DNA of 64,000 bases from Euphorbia lathyris (lineage: Eukaryota > Streptophyta > Magnoliopsida > Malpighiales > Euphorbiaceae). The DNA is taken from assembly GCF_963576675.1 (NCBI RefSeq), contig NC_088918.1, positions 36,365,501 to 36,429,500 on the forward strand, in the 5' to 3' direction. Below, piece by piece: positions 45,896 through 56,750 of this stretch; position 1 is the first letter of the stretch, and the number at the start of each line of letters is the position of its first letter. Position numbers and translations under genes: made by a program. The notes below the pieces were generated by a model. It saw only the letters and a list, made by a program, of their open reading frames with translations, was not told the origin of the DNA and did not search any database.

Positions 45896-46603
45896 CTACG
45901 AAGAAAGCAACCGTGGTGGTGTGAGAGCCAATGGTGAGTCCAAAGGTAGGACACCGTATGTCTTCGTGATTTCTCCCGTGAAGGCTGAAACGGATGCCTC
46001 TGATGGGATTATGTCTTGCTCCGATTTGCCTAGGGCCAAGACCGTCTTCATTGGTATGATGACAGCTGATCCATTGTCGATGAGCACTCTGGATATTGTT
46101 TTGGCATCTATATGAGCCTTAACATATAAAGGTTTATTGTGGCGAGTCATCCTTGGAGTGGGCTTGTCAAAGTAAACCCTCCTCATGGCGTCTTCGACGG
46201 ACGCCTTCGGTGTTGGATCTTCTCGCTCTTTGTGCTCGAGCTTAGGGGCTTCCTTCTTAGTGCCTTCACCTCTAAAATTTGAAGGTAAGGTCAAAGAGGT
46301 GGTTGCACAATCTGTCTGGATGATGAAATCCCCCACACGGATTTGGATGCTCTTTTCTTGGTTTTTCCCTTTTTCTTTCGCATTATTAGAGTTAATGCTG
46401 GATGATTCCCTTTGACTATTTCTTTTCTTTGCCTCTCTTTTTCTTTCTTTTCTTTTCGCATTTTTTGAGAGAGGTCTTGGGAACTTCTTATGGTTGATTA
46501 TCTGCCACTGGTCGATGGGTAACGTCTTTGGAGGCTTCACAAAACGTGGTAGCCGTTGCTGCGTATCTTTCTTCTTTGAGCCCTTCGAACTCTCCTTCGA
46601 CTT
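45896..46603 (-). pseudogene. Retrotransposon aspartic protease, unit A (frameshifted)
   Basis: Matches the intact unit B frame. A basic N-terminal region (NAKRKERKREAKKRN) is followed by a retropepsin-like start with VLIDNGSA. A three-base deletion near 46054 removes one residue after NGSAV, and a one-base deletion near 45938 shifts the frame so that the C-terminal third is lost. The result would lack the ALLGRDW segment that completes the fold. Confidence 0.85.
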
Positions 46604-48491
46604 AGATGTTGATGATATCGCCTTTGGTACCCAAACTCGCCGGGTCCTTGGGTTGGAACACTCTTTTCCCTTGCCCTCCCCACACTAGTGAAGTGGCATT
46701 GATCATGTTGGCTACCGGGAATGGATCATCATCGATCAACATGCTTTCCTTCTTTTCCGGGAATTGGAGTATCCCGCGGTTTATCCTATCCTGCACGGCA
46801 TTTCTAAAACTAAAACAAGTTTGAGTATTATGGCTCCAGTTGTCGTGATACTTGCAATAGTCTCGTCCACGTATTTCTTCTTTAGCTGGAATCACATGTC
46901 TAGGTGGTAGTGTGATGAATTTTTCCTTCAACAAATAATCGAAGATTTCTTCCGTCTTTGAGACGTCGAAAGTGTACTGAGCGGTTGGACTCCTTTTGAC
47001 TACGTCTGGTGTCTTAGGGTTCTTTAACAAACTGGGGCACATCCGAGATCCGGTGTTTGCTAAATCGGCAATAGCTACCTCATGTGTTTGCATATTTTCT
47101 TGATAGCTCCCCATAGTGCTCTTTTTCCGCCAATGATCCTCCTTCATCAACTCTTCGTACTCAGATACTTTAGCTACCAACTCATAATAATCATGGAAGT
47201 CGATCCCTTGGAATTTCTTTCGGTTTTCGAATTCCAAGCCTCGTTGAGCAATTTTTACAAACTCGACTTCGGGAATGTTGATTCGACATCGATGTCGCAT
47301 TTTCTTAAATCTATTAATGAAATTTTCAACCGGTTTCCCATGTCGCTGCACTATATGGGAAAGTTCTGCCACATAGACCTCGGGTTCCGTTCGATAGAAT
47401 TGGTTATGGAAAAGCCTTTCCATTTGTTCTCATCCATGAATGGACCCGGATGGCAAAGTGGTGTACCAAGAGAACGTTGGTCCTGTTAATGATCCTGGGA
47501 ATAGGCGTAAGCGCAACATGTCGAAGTTCATAGCCATGCTCAAACCACTGCATTGAAAGGTGAAGCGTGCCACATGCTCTATGGTGGATTGCCCTTCCTC
47601 TCCTGAAAACAAGGTGAAATCAGGGACTCTAAAGTTGTGAGGTAAGGGATATAGTTGATCGTACTGCGGTGGATACGGTTTTTGGAACTCGGGTTGGTAC
47701 ACCTCTCTTACGGCTGGCCCATAAATCTCTTGGACGATGTTTCTTATGCGTTGGGCCTCTCCCAAGTTGTTGGCGGGCTCCATGCGTGTGTGCATCGTCC
47801 GTTGTGGGTGAAAGCCGGTTCCTCTCCCATTGCCCCCCATATTATGAGTATGGTTTTCCTCATAGTATTCAGCATGGTTACTAGGCCCGATATGAGACCT
47901 GAACTGTTGTTGAGGTGGTGAGACTTGAACGGGTTCTGGACTGATCCTATCACTGCGCTCATTAAACCTGAGGTTTTCTTCTCGAATTGGTGGAGGAGTA
48001 TACCTCTCACCGGCGCCTGAGATCGGCGTTCCTTTTCCGTTGCCTGCCGGTCCTTGAGATGTTGACTTTTGTGAGAATAGCTCGGCACATTTTTCCGAGA
48101 TTTTGTCGATCTCTCCGGTTAAATCGACAATCCTCTCCTCGAGAGCCGGAACCTTATTGGAATTGTTTACCGCCTCATTGCTGGTTTTGAATAGGGTCTC
48201 ATTGATAGCTTGCATTGCGTTGCATATAACCTCATGATTCTCTTTCATGGTTTGTGAAAATCCATGTAGGAATTGGCTGATTTGCTTCTCCATACTCGCT
48301 AATAGTGGTGTTATGTCGAATATGGGTGGGCCTTGAGGTGGTTGTTGGCTTGCACTTCCTCTATTATTCACGGTCTCGGCTACAAAGCCTTCAGGCATTC
48401 CGGGCTCATTGTGATGATCTCGGTTCTGATTTTGACTCTCTTCGGATTCCATCGGAATCCGATCTTTTCCGGTGTTCTTCCTAGGCGGCAT
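46602..48491 (-). pseudogene. Gag of unit A with one premature stop
   Basis: From the ATG at 48491 (MPPRKNTGKD) to 46602, one frame is broken by TGA at 47430-47432, where unit B has TGG. The N-terminal half is hydrophilic and Pro/Gln/Asn-rich, with a short coiled-coil-like stretch (ALEERIVDLTGEIDKI). The central part is a retrotransposon gag core: HNFRVPDFTLFSGEEG, PGSLTGPTFSWYTTLP, then after the stop QMERLFHNQFYRT and VENFINRFKKMRHRC. Near the C-terminus CKYHDNWSHNTQTC resembles a degenerate zinc-binding motif. Confidence 0.92.
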
Positions 48492-48693
48492 TCTCCGTGA
48501 ATACTTATAAGCGAAAATGATGAAATTAAGTTAGTAATCTAATATTGAAAAAAGAAAGAACAAGAAAATAAACAAATGGAATAAAAGCAAAGCATAAAAG
48601 ATAAGTGGAAAATAAAAAAATTTAAATAAATGTGAATCGGGTTATAAAGAAAAGTTTTGAAATTTTTGGCAAAGCCTAAATAAAAGTAGTTGG

Positions 48694-48847
48694 TCTCACT
48701 GGGCGTGCCAAAAATTGTTAGCGTTAGCTAATAAATTTTGGTAAGGTAAAGTGGGGCGAGAAAAAAAAATGAGTCGTGTTTATATAAAAAGGGTATTGAA
48801 ATTTTTGGCAAAGCTTAAATAAATGTCCCACTGGGCGTGCCAAAAAT
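48694..48847 (-). other. Primer-binding region with a duplicated segment, unit A
   Basis: Next to LTR 2 the element strand reads TTTTTGGCACGCCCAGTGGG, with the TGG expected opposite a tRNA CCA end. The same block, including the few bases matching the LTR edge, recurs about 125 bp further in (about 48697-48722). Unit B has the same arrangement at about 53897-54047. I could not match the site to a particular tRNA. Confidence 0.75.
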
Positions 48848-50781
48848 TGTTAGTGATATTTTGCGAATATGCTAATTTCAACCTTGTCACGTGTGGTTAG
48901 GGTGCGGGCGTGCCAGAGAAATTATTTCTCAATTATTAAAGACGGTTAAGTTTATGGAATTGCGCGCCAAAACTTGAAATCTAAACGAAACGATTGGCGA
49001 GGGACGCAAGGATTGAAAAAAAGTCCCTCTTGGGTCTCTAGCGCCGTTATAAAAACTTTGCTAGATAAATTATTTTATTTAAGCTAATGCGGGTAAATTG
49101 AAGACGAGAAAATAAAGGAATTTAAAGTGCGAAATTGGCACAAGATTTGGTGAAAAATCGATATTTTATTGATTGAATAAGTGTTTGAAACATGAAATTG
49201 GAAATGAATTACAATTGAAGTACTTCTATACTAAACATATAGCTAATTCAATTGAATTGGAAAAACAAATCAAATACGAGGAATTGAAATGCAATTAAAA
49301 TAAAAATTGGAATTCAACAACAAACTCGGAGCCACAATAGCTATCTCGGATTGATATTGAATTTTGGCGTCGGCGTGAGGTCCTTGGAGAGCTGCAATCG
49401 GTCGGGCCCGTACGGTATGTGCTTGGTGCAATGGCAAAACGTTGGTAGGCAAATGGGGCAGATTTAGACCTTAACTTCGGGAGGTTCGTTTGGGTGCTTA
49501 CGAATGCGGAATTGGACGAGTAAATAGTGTAAATTGAACTTCAGAATGTCAGGAACAACTTTGTATAAGGGATCGAAGGCTAAAACAGACTTTAAATAGA
49601 CGTAATTGAGGATTGAAAATGACTGGACGAATCTGGAAAAATCTGGGCAGAATAGCTAAAAGAATTTGGGCTGGAAAGATCAGCTTGTAACTATAGTTTC
49701 TGTGTACGGAATTGGGAAATTAAACACACTAGATTGAAATTCAGGACGTTAGGAACAACTTTGTCGAAGGGATCGATGGCAAAAAATAACGTTAAATGGA
49801 CGGAATTTGGTTTTGAAAAAGGTTGGACGAATCTGGAAAATTAACTTGAAAACAGAGTTTTAGCTAGGAATTGAGCAAATTTAAGGCTTGGAATGCTAAC
49901 TTGAATTGGGAAACTTGAAAAGAAACTTGAATTAAGGCTAAAGGAGGCTTTAAAGAGGGATTGAAGCTAAGAAAAAATGAAGAACAAAAGGAAGAACTTG
50001 AAAGAACTTAAAGAACTTAGGAGCTAAGAACTTGAAACTAAGAACTAGAAAAGAGAGAGCATTGAAAGGGACCTTTAGAGAGGGGTTTGTGTTTGTGTTG
50101 AGTGTGATTTTTTATGAAGGGGAGGGGGTCTATTTATAGTATTTTAGAGTGGCATTTTGGTAATTTTTGAGTGGTATTTTGGTAATTAGTCACCAACTAA
50201 CTTAACTAACTCCTTAACTTCCTCCAACTACCAATGCCACATCATCCCACTACCTCAACTTCCATTAACTTCCATTGACCAATTCCAACTGCTGCCGAAA
50301 GAGAGTTTACGCCCCGCGTATGTCCGACTACACCCCGCGTAGTGCAGCTTCTAGAGTTGGCGCGTTTTGTTGATGGTGCATACGCGTGGCGTCTCTGGTG
50401 TCACGTCCCGCGTGAAGGAGTACGCCCTGCGTGTTGGTGGATACGCCCTGCGTATTGGAGCTTCTGATCTTGGAACACTCTGCGAATGCGTCTTACGCAT
50501 GACGTATTGGCAAGTACGTCCCGCGTAAGAAAGTACGCCCCGCGTAACGTGAAGGACGCGCTACGTATTTGAGTTTAGGACGTTGATTTCTTCGGACGCC
50601 TTGTTTACGCGCTGCGTATTGAGGACACGCCCCGCGTGGTGCCAGACTCTCTCATGGGTTGAAGGTTAGCTTACACGTGTATTTTTCATTATTTTCTAGA
50701 CAAAAATAGAAACTATACCCTAAATTAAACATAAGCTTTCTATATACATAAAAATAAAATTTATTTTATTTTGGGCCAACA
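48848..50781 (-). repeat. LTR 2 (1,934 bp; central, shared)
   Basis: Serves as the 5' LTR of unit A and the 3' LTR of unit B. Its left part shares variants with LTR 3 against LTR 1. It has private CpG-to-TpG/CpA changes in the motif array (for example near 50331 and 50509). Confidence 0.95.
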
Positions 50782-50885
50782 ATTGCCCCCCTCTTTTGTG
50801 TATAAATTGACTAGAATTGAAAATTTGTACATAAAAGAATGTATTTAGGATTTTTTGAACCTTTTTTTTTTTGGTGAAATTTCTT

Positions 50886-51803
50886 TTATTTTTGTTTTAC
50901 CAATTGCATCAATCTTCTGGAGGCTTCGACTCCGTTTGAATAGGTTTTGAATGGTTTCTCGGTTGCCCGGACAACTTCCGCGTCCTCTCCTTTCCAAAAT
51001 AGAAGGAGTTGGTGCAAAGATGATGGGATGCATGAGTTAGAGTGAATCCAATCCCTTCCTAAAAGCGCTTGATAGCTTGCAGTTGAATTTACTACGAAGA
51101 AAGCAACCGTGGTGGTGTGAGAGCCAATGGTGAGCTCCAAAGGTAGGACACCGTATGTCTTCGTGATTTCTCCTGTGAAGGCTGAAACGGATGCCTCTGA
51201 TGGGATTATGTCTTGCTCCGATTTGCCTAGGGCCAAGACCGTCTTCATTGGTATGATGTTAACAGCTGATCCATTGTCGATGAGCACTCTGGATATTGTT
51301 TTGGCATCTATATGAGCCTTAACATATAAAGGTTTATTGTGGCGAGTCATCCTTGGAGTGGGCTTGTCAAAGTAAACCCTCCTCATGGCGTCTTCGACGG
51401 ACGCCTTCGGTGTTGGATCTTCTCGCTCTTTGTGCTCGAGCTTAGGGGCTTCCTTCTTAGTGCCTTCACCTCTAAAATTTGAAGGTAAGGTCAAAGAGGT
51501 GGTTGCACAATCTGTCTGGATGATGAAATCCCCCACACGGATTTGGATGCTCTTTTCTTGGTTTTTCCCTTTTTCTTTCGCATTATTAGAGTTAATGCTG
51601 GATGATTCCCTTTGACTATTTCTTTTCTTTGCCTCTCTTTTTCTTTCTTTTCTTTTCGCATTTTTTGAGAGAGGTCTTGGGAACTTCTTATGGTTGATTA
51701 TCTGCCACTGGTCGATGGGTAACGTCTTTGGAGGCTTCACAAAACGTGGTAGCCGTTGCTGCGTATCTTTCTTCTTTGAGCCCTTCGAACTCTCCTTCGA
51801 CTT
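50886..51803 (-). CDS. Retrotransposon gag-linked aspartic protease, unit B (intact)
   Basis: At least 284 codons from the ATG at 51740, with the frame open upstream past 51803 into the gag end. A basic Lys/Arg-rich leader with KAKRKERKREAK-like composition is followed by a region with ISRVLIDNGSAVNIIPM (active-site DNGS in place of the usual DSG/DTG), flap-like sequence and YQALLGRDW, which fits a retropepsin fold. It would cleave Gag in virus-like particles. It lies one base out of frame with gag in both units, so expression would need a +1 shift, reinitiation or splicing, unless an old deletion broke a fused frame. The Ser/Thr to Asn change at the active site is unusual but occurs in related plant elements. 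Confidence 0.8.
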   Translation of the reverse strand, partial: KSKESSKGSKKKDTQQRLPRFVKPPKTLPIDQWQIINHKKFPRPLSKNAKRKERKREAKKRNSQRESSSINSNNAKEKGKNQEKSIQIRVGDFIIQTDCATTSLTLPSNFRGEGTKKEAPKLEHKEREDPTPKASVEDAMRRVYFDKPTPRMTRHNKPLYVKAHIDAKTISRVLIDNGSAVNIIPMKTVLALGKSEQDIIPSEASVSAFTGEITKTYGVLPLELTIGSHTTTVAFFVVNSTASYQALLGRDWIHSNSCIPSSLHQLLLFWKGEDAEVVRATEKPFKTYSNGVEASRRLMQLVKQK

Positions 51804-53691
51804 AGATGTTGATGATATCGCCTTTGGTACCCAAACTCGCCGGGTCCTTGGGTTGGAACACTCTTTTCCCTTGCCCTCCCCACACTAGTGAAGTGGCATT
51901 GATCATGTTGGCTACCGGGAATGGATCATCATCGATCAACATGCTTTCCTTCTTTTCCGGGAATTGGAGTATCCCGCGGTTTATCCTATCCTGCACGGCA
52001 TTTCTAAAACTAAAACAAGTTTGAGTATTATGGCTCCAGTTGTCGTGATACTTGCAATAGTCTCGTCCACGTATTTCTTCTTTAGCTGGAATCACATGTC
52101 TAGGTGGTAGTGTGATGAATTTTTCCTTCAACAAATAATCGAAGATTTCTTCCGTCTTTGAGACGTCGAAAGTGTACTGAGCGGTTGGACTCCTTTTGAC
52201 TACGTCTGGTGTCTTAGGGTTCTTTAACAAACTGGGGCACATCCGAGATCCGGTGTTTGCTAAATCGGCAATAGCTACCTCATGTGTTTGCATATTTTCT
52301 TGATAGCTCCCCATAGTGCTCTTTTTCCGCCAATGATCCTCCTTCATCAACTCTTCGTACTCAGATACTTTAGCTACCAACTCATAATAATCATGGAAGT
52401 CGATCCCTTGGAATTTCTTTCGGTTTTCGAATTCCAAGCCTCGTTGAGCAATTTTTACAAACTCGACTTCGGGAATGTTGATTCGACATCGATGTCGCAT
52501 CTTCTTAAATCTATTAATGAAATTTTCAACCGGTTCCCCATGTCGCTGCACTATATGGGAAAGTTCTGCCAGACAGACCTCGGGTCCCGTTCGATAGAAT
52601 TGGTTATGGAAAAGCCTTTCCATTTGTTCCCATCCATGAATGGACCCGGATGGCAAAGTGGTGTACCAAGAGAACGCTGGTCCTGTTAATGATCCTGGGA
52701 ATAGGCGTAAGCGCAACATGTCGAAGTTCATAGCCATGCTCAAACCACTGCATTAAAAGGTGAAGCGTGCCACATGCTCTATGGTGGATTGCCCTTCCTC
52801 TCCTGAAAACAAGGTGAAATCAGGGACTCTAAAGTTGTGAGGTAAGGGATATAGTTGATCGTACTGCGGTGGATACGGTTTTTGGAACTCGGGTTGGTAC
52901 ATCTCTCGTACGGCTGGCCCATAAATCTCTTGGACGATGTTTCTTATGCGTTGGGCCTCTCCCAAGTTGTTGGCGGGCTCCATGCGTGTGTGCATCGTCC
53001 GTTGTGGGTGAAAGCTGGTTCCTCTCCTATTGCCCCCCATATTACGAGTATGGTTTTCCTCATAGTATTCAGCATGGTTACTAGGCCCGATATGAGACCT
53101 GAACTGTTGTTGAGGTGGTGAGACTTGAACGGGTTCTGGACTGATCCTATCACCGCGCTCATTAAACCTGAGGTTTTCTTCTCGAATTGGTGGAGGAGTA
53201 TACCTCTCACCGGCGCCTGAGATCGGCGTTCCTTTTCCGTTGCCTGCCGGTCCTTGAGATGTTGACTTTTGTGAGAACAGCTCGGTACATTTTTTCGGGA
53301 TTTTGTCGATCTCTCCGGTTAAATCGACAATCCTCTCCTCGAGAGCCGGAACCTTATTGGAATTGTTTACCGCCTCATTGCTGGTTTTGAACAGGGTCTC
53401 ATTGATAGCTTGCATTGCGTTGCATATAACCTCATGATTCTCTTTCATGGTTTGTGAAAATCCATGTAGGAATTGGCTGATTTGCTTCTCCATACTCGCT
53501 AATAGTGGTGTTATGTCGAATATGGGTGGGCCTTGAGGTGGTTGTTGGCTTGCACTTCCTCTATTATTCACGGTCTCGGCTACAAAGCCTTCAGGCATTC
53601 CGGGCTCATTGTGATGATCTCGGTTCTGATTTTGACTCTCTTCGGATTCCGATGGAATCGGATCTTTTCCGGTGTTCTTCCTAGGCGGCAT
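51802..53691 (-). pseudogene. Gag of unit B with one premature stop
   Basis: Same layout as unit A. The break is TAA at 52753-52755, where unit A has CAA, so the two units are damaged at different sites. Parts either side are 312 codons (53691-52753) and 313 codons (52743-51802). The frame ends DPASLGTKGDIINI and a stop, overlapping the protease frame. Confidence 0.92.
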
Positions 53692-54047
53692 TCTCCGTGA
53701 ATACTTATAAGTGAAAATGATGAAATTAAGTTAGTAATCTAATATTGAAAAAAGAAAGAACAAGAAAATAAACAAATGGAATAAAAGCAAAGCATAAAAG
53801 ATAAGTGGAAAATAAAAAAATTTAAATAAATGTGAATCGGGTTATAAAGAAAAGTTTTGAAATTTTTGGCAAAGCCTAAATAAAAGTAGTTGGTCCCACT
53901 GGGCGTGCCAAAAATTGTTAGCGTTAGCTAATAAATTTTGGTAAGGTAAAGTGGGGCGAGAAAAAAAAATGAGTCGTGTTTATATAAAAAGGGTATTGAA
54001 ATTTTTGGCAAAGCTTAAATAAATGTCCCACTGGGCGTGCCAAAAAT

Positions 54048-55974
54048 TGTTAGTGATATTTTGCGAATATGCTAATTTCAACCTTGTCACGTGTGGTTAG
54101 GGTGCGGGCGTGCCAGAGAAATTATTTCTCAATTATTAAAGACGGTTAAGTTTATGGAATTGCGCGCCAAAACTTGAAATCTAAACGAAACGATTGGCGA
54201 GGGACGCAAGGATTGAAAAAAAGTCCCTCTTGGGTCTCTAGCGCCGTTATAAAAACTTTGCTAGATATTTATTTAAGCTAATGCGGGTAAATTGAAGACG
54301 AGAAAATAAAGGAATTTAAAGTGCGAAATTGGCACAAGATTTGGTGAAAAATCGGTATTTTATTGATTGAATAAGTGTTTGAAAAATGAAATTGGAAATG
54401 AATTACAATTGAAGTACTTCTATACTAAACATATAGCTAATTCAATTGAATTGGAAAAACAAATCAAATACGAGGAATTGAAATGCAATTAAAATAAAAA
54501 TTGGAATTCAACAACAAACTCGGAGCCACAATAGCTATCTCGGATTGATGTTGAATTTTGGCGTCGGCGTGAGGTCCTTGGAGAGCTGCAATCGGTCGGG
54601 CCCGTATGGTATGTGCTTGGTGCAATGGCAAAACGTTGGTAGGCAAATGGGGCAGATTTAGACCTTAACTTCGGGAGGTTCGTTTGGGTGCTTACGAATG
54701 TGGAATTGGACGAGTAAATAGTGTAAATTGAACTTCAGAATGTCAGGAACAACTTTGTATGAGGGATCGAAGGCTAAAACGGACTTTAAATAGACGTAAT
54801 TGAGGATTGAAAATGACTGGACGAATCTGGAAAAATCTGGGCAGAATAGCTAAAAGAATTTGGGCTGGAAAGATCAGCTTGTAACTATAGTTTCTGTGTA
54901 CGGAATTGGGAAATTAAACACACTAGATTGAAATTCAGGACGTTAGGAACAACTTTGTCGAAGGGATTGACAGCAAAAAATAACGTTAAATGAACGGAAT
55001 TTGGTTTTGAAAAAGGTTGGATGAATCTGGAAAATTAACTTGAAAACAGAGTTTTAGCTAGGAATTGAGCAAATTTAAGGCTTGGAATGCTAACTTGAAT
55101 TGGGAAACTTGAAAAGAAACTTGAATTAAGGCTAAAGGAGGCTTAAAAGAGGGATTGAAGCTAAGAAAAAATGAAGAACAAAAGGAAGAACTTGAAAGAA
55201 CTTAAAGAACTTAGGAGCTAAGAACTTGAAACTAAGAACTAGAAAAGAGAGAGCATTGAAAGGGACCTTTAGAGAGGGGTTTGTGTTTGTGTTGAGTGTG
55301 ATTTTTTATGAAGGGGAGGGGGTCTATTTATAGTATTTTGGAGTGGCATTTTGGTAATTTTTGAGTGGTATTTTGGTAATTAGTCACCAACTAACTTAAC
55401 TAACTCCTTAACTTCCTCCAACTACCAATGCCACATCATCCCACTACCTCAACTTCCATTAACTTCCATTGACCAATTCCAACTGCTGCCGAAAGAGAGT
55501 TTACGCCCCGCGTATGTCCGACTACGCCCCGCGTAGTGCAGCTTCTAGAGTTGGCGCGTTTTGTTGATGGTGCATACGCGTGGCGTCTCTGGTGTCACGT
55601 CCCGCGTGAAGGAGTACGCCCTGCGTGTTGGTGGATACGCCCTGCGATTGGAGCTTCTGATCTTGGAACACTCTGCGAATGCGTCTTACGCGTGACGTAT
55701 TGGCAAGTACGTCCCGCGTAAGAAAGTACGCCCCGCGTAACGTGAAGGACGCGCTGCGTATTTGAGTTTTTGACGTTGATTTCTTCGGACGCCTTGTTTA
55801 CGCGCTGCGTATTGAGGACACGCCCCGCGTGGTGCCAGACTCTCTCATGGGTTGAAGGTTAGCTTACACGTGTATTTTTCATTATTTTCTAGACAAAAAT
55901 AGAAACTATACCCTAAATTAAACATAAGCTTTCTATATACATAAAAATAAAATTTATTTTATTTTGGACCAACA
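54048..55974 (-). repeat. LTR 3 (1,927 bp; 5'-most LTR of the array)
   Basis: Ends GGACCAACA before the right ACTAT copy. It has a small deletion near 54267 (AAATTATTTT shortened) and another near 55645. It would provide the promoter for a full-length transcript of the array. Confidence 0.95.
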
Positions 55975-55979
55975 ACTAT

Positions 55980-56750
55980 ATAATTTAATTACATCCAACT
56001 AAAATTTTCAAAATAAAAATACGGATAAAATACAAATTTATCTTTTTAACTTTAATATTTTTAGTGTAAGAAGCAATTTTATTTAGACTCAAACAATGGT
56101 ATATGGAATAATTATAGATCCGAATAATAGAATAAAACAAGATTCTTACATAGGTTAAGAGGTAAAGCCACGATGAACCTCAAAGGGGTGTTGGTGCACC
56201 CCTCAGTCGTCAGATTTACTTATAGGGGTGGTTGAAGGCTAAATTGCATTAATGGTCATTAAAGTTTGAGATTATTTTTAAAAAAATCATTGAATTTTAT
56301 CTATTTTAATAAAGTCATTGAAAATTTATTTTATTTTTTCAATCAAGTCACACAAAAAATAAGTAATTGGAATAGTAAAAATTTACTTTTATATATAACA
56401 TGACAACACTGTGAATTAGTGATAGATCTAGAATTCACTTTCTCTCATGATTTATGGTTGCTAAATTAATATTTTTGATGTTTTTACATAAAAAAAAGTT
56501 AAAAACCCGTACACAATTTCCATGGAATTAACCACATTAGAACATTGATATTCCATAAAGAAAAATGTTATGGTTGTCATATTAATCGCAATTGATGATG
56601 TTATTCTATAAAATAAATAAAATTGAAAAATCTTATACTGAAATGTTAGCCAATAATTATGAAAGTAAAAAATGTAATGATACATAATTCACTGATACTT
56701 TAAAAAAAAAAAATTCCAAAATTACTCCTGGCTAAGAATTAAAGGAAAAA
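55980..56750. other. AT-rich interval
   Basis: Nothing recognised. The end nearest 56751 is the 3' flank of the CCX gene. Confidence 0.5.

Larger units (their letters stand above)
43653..55974 (-). mobile_element. Tandem LTR-retrotransposon: three LTRs, two gag-protease interiors
   Basis: Layout is LTR (43653-45585), interior A (45586-48847), LTR (48848-50781), interior B (50782-54047), LTR (54048-55974). One five-base duplication, ACTAT, flanks the whole array (43648-43652 and 55975-55979). There is none between units, so this is one insertion expanded afterwards by unequal LTR recombination. The LTRs are nearly identical. Each interior encodes gag and an aspartic protease only, with no RT, RNase H or integrase and no room for them. 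The element is therefore non-autonomous, of the kind called TR-GAG in plants, here with a protease, and would need proteins from a relative. It is probably Ty3-related, judged from gag style. Confidence 0.95.

Noticed and set aside
47655..48190. Plus-strand frames of 60-135 codons across both gag interiors
   Set aside because: They are shadows of the minus-strand gag, which has clear family residues.
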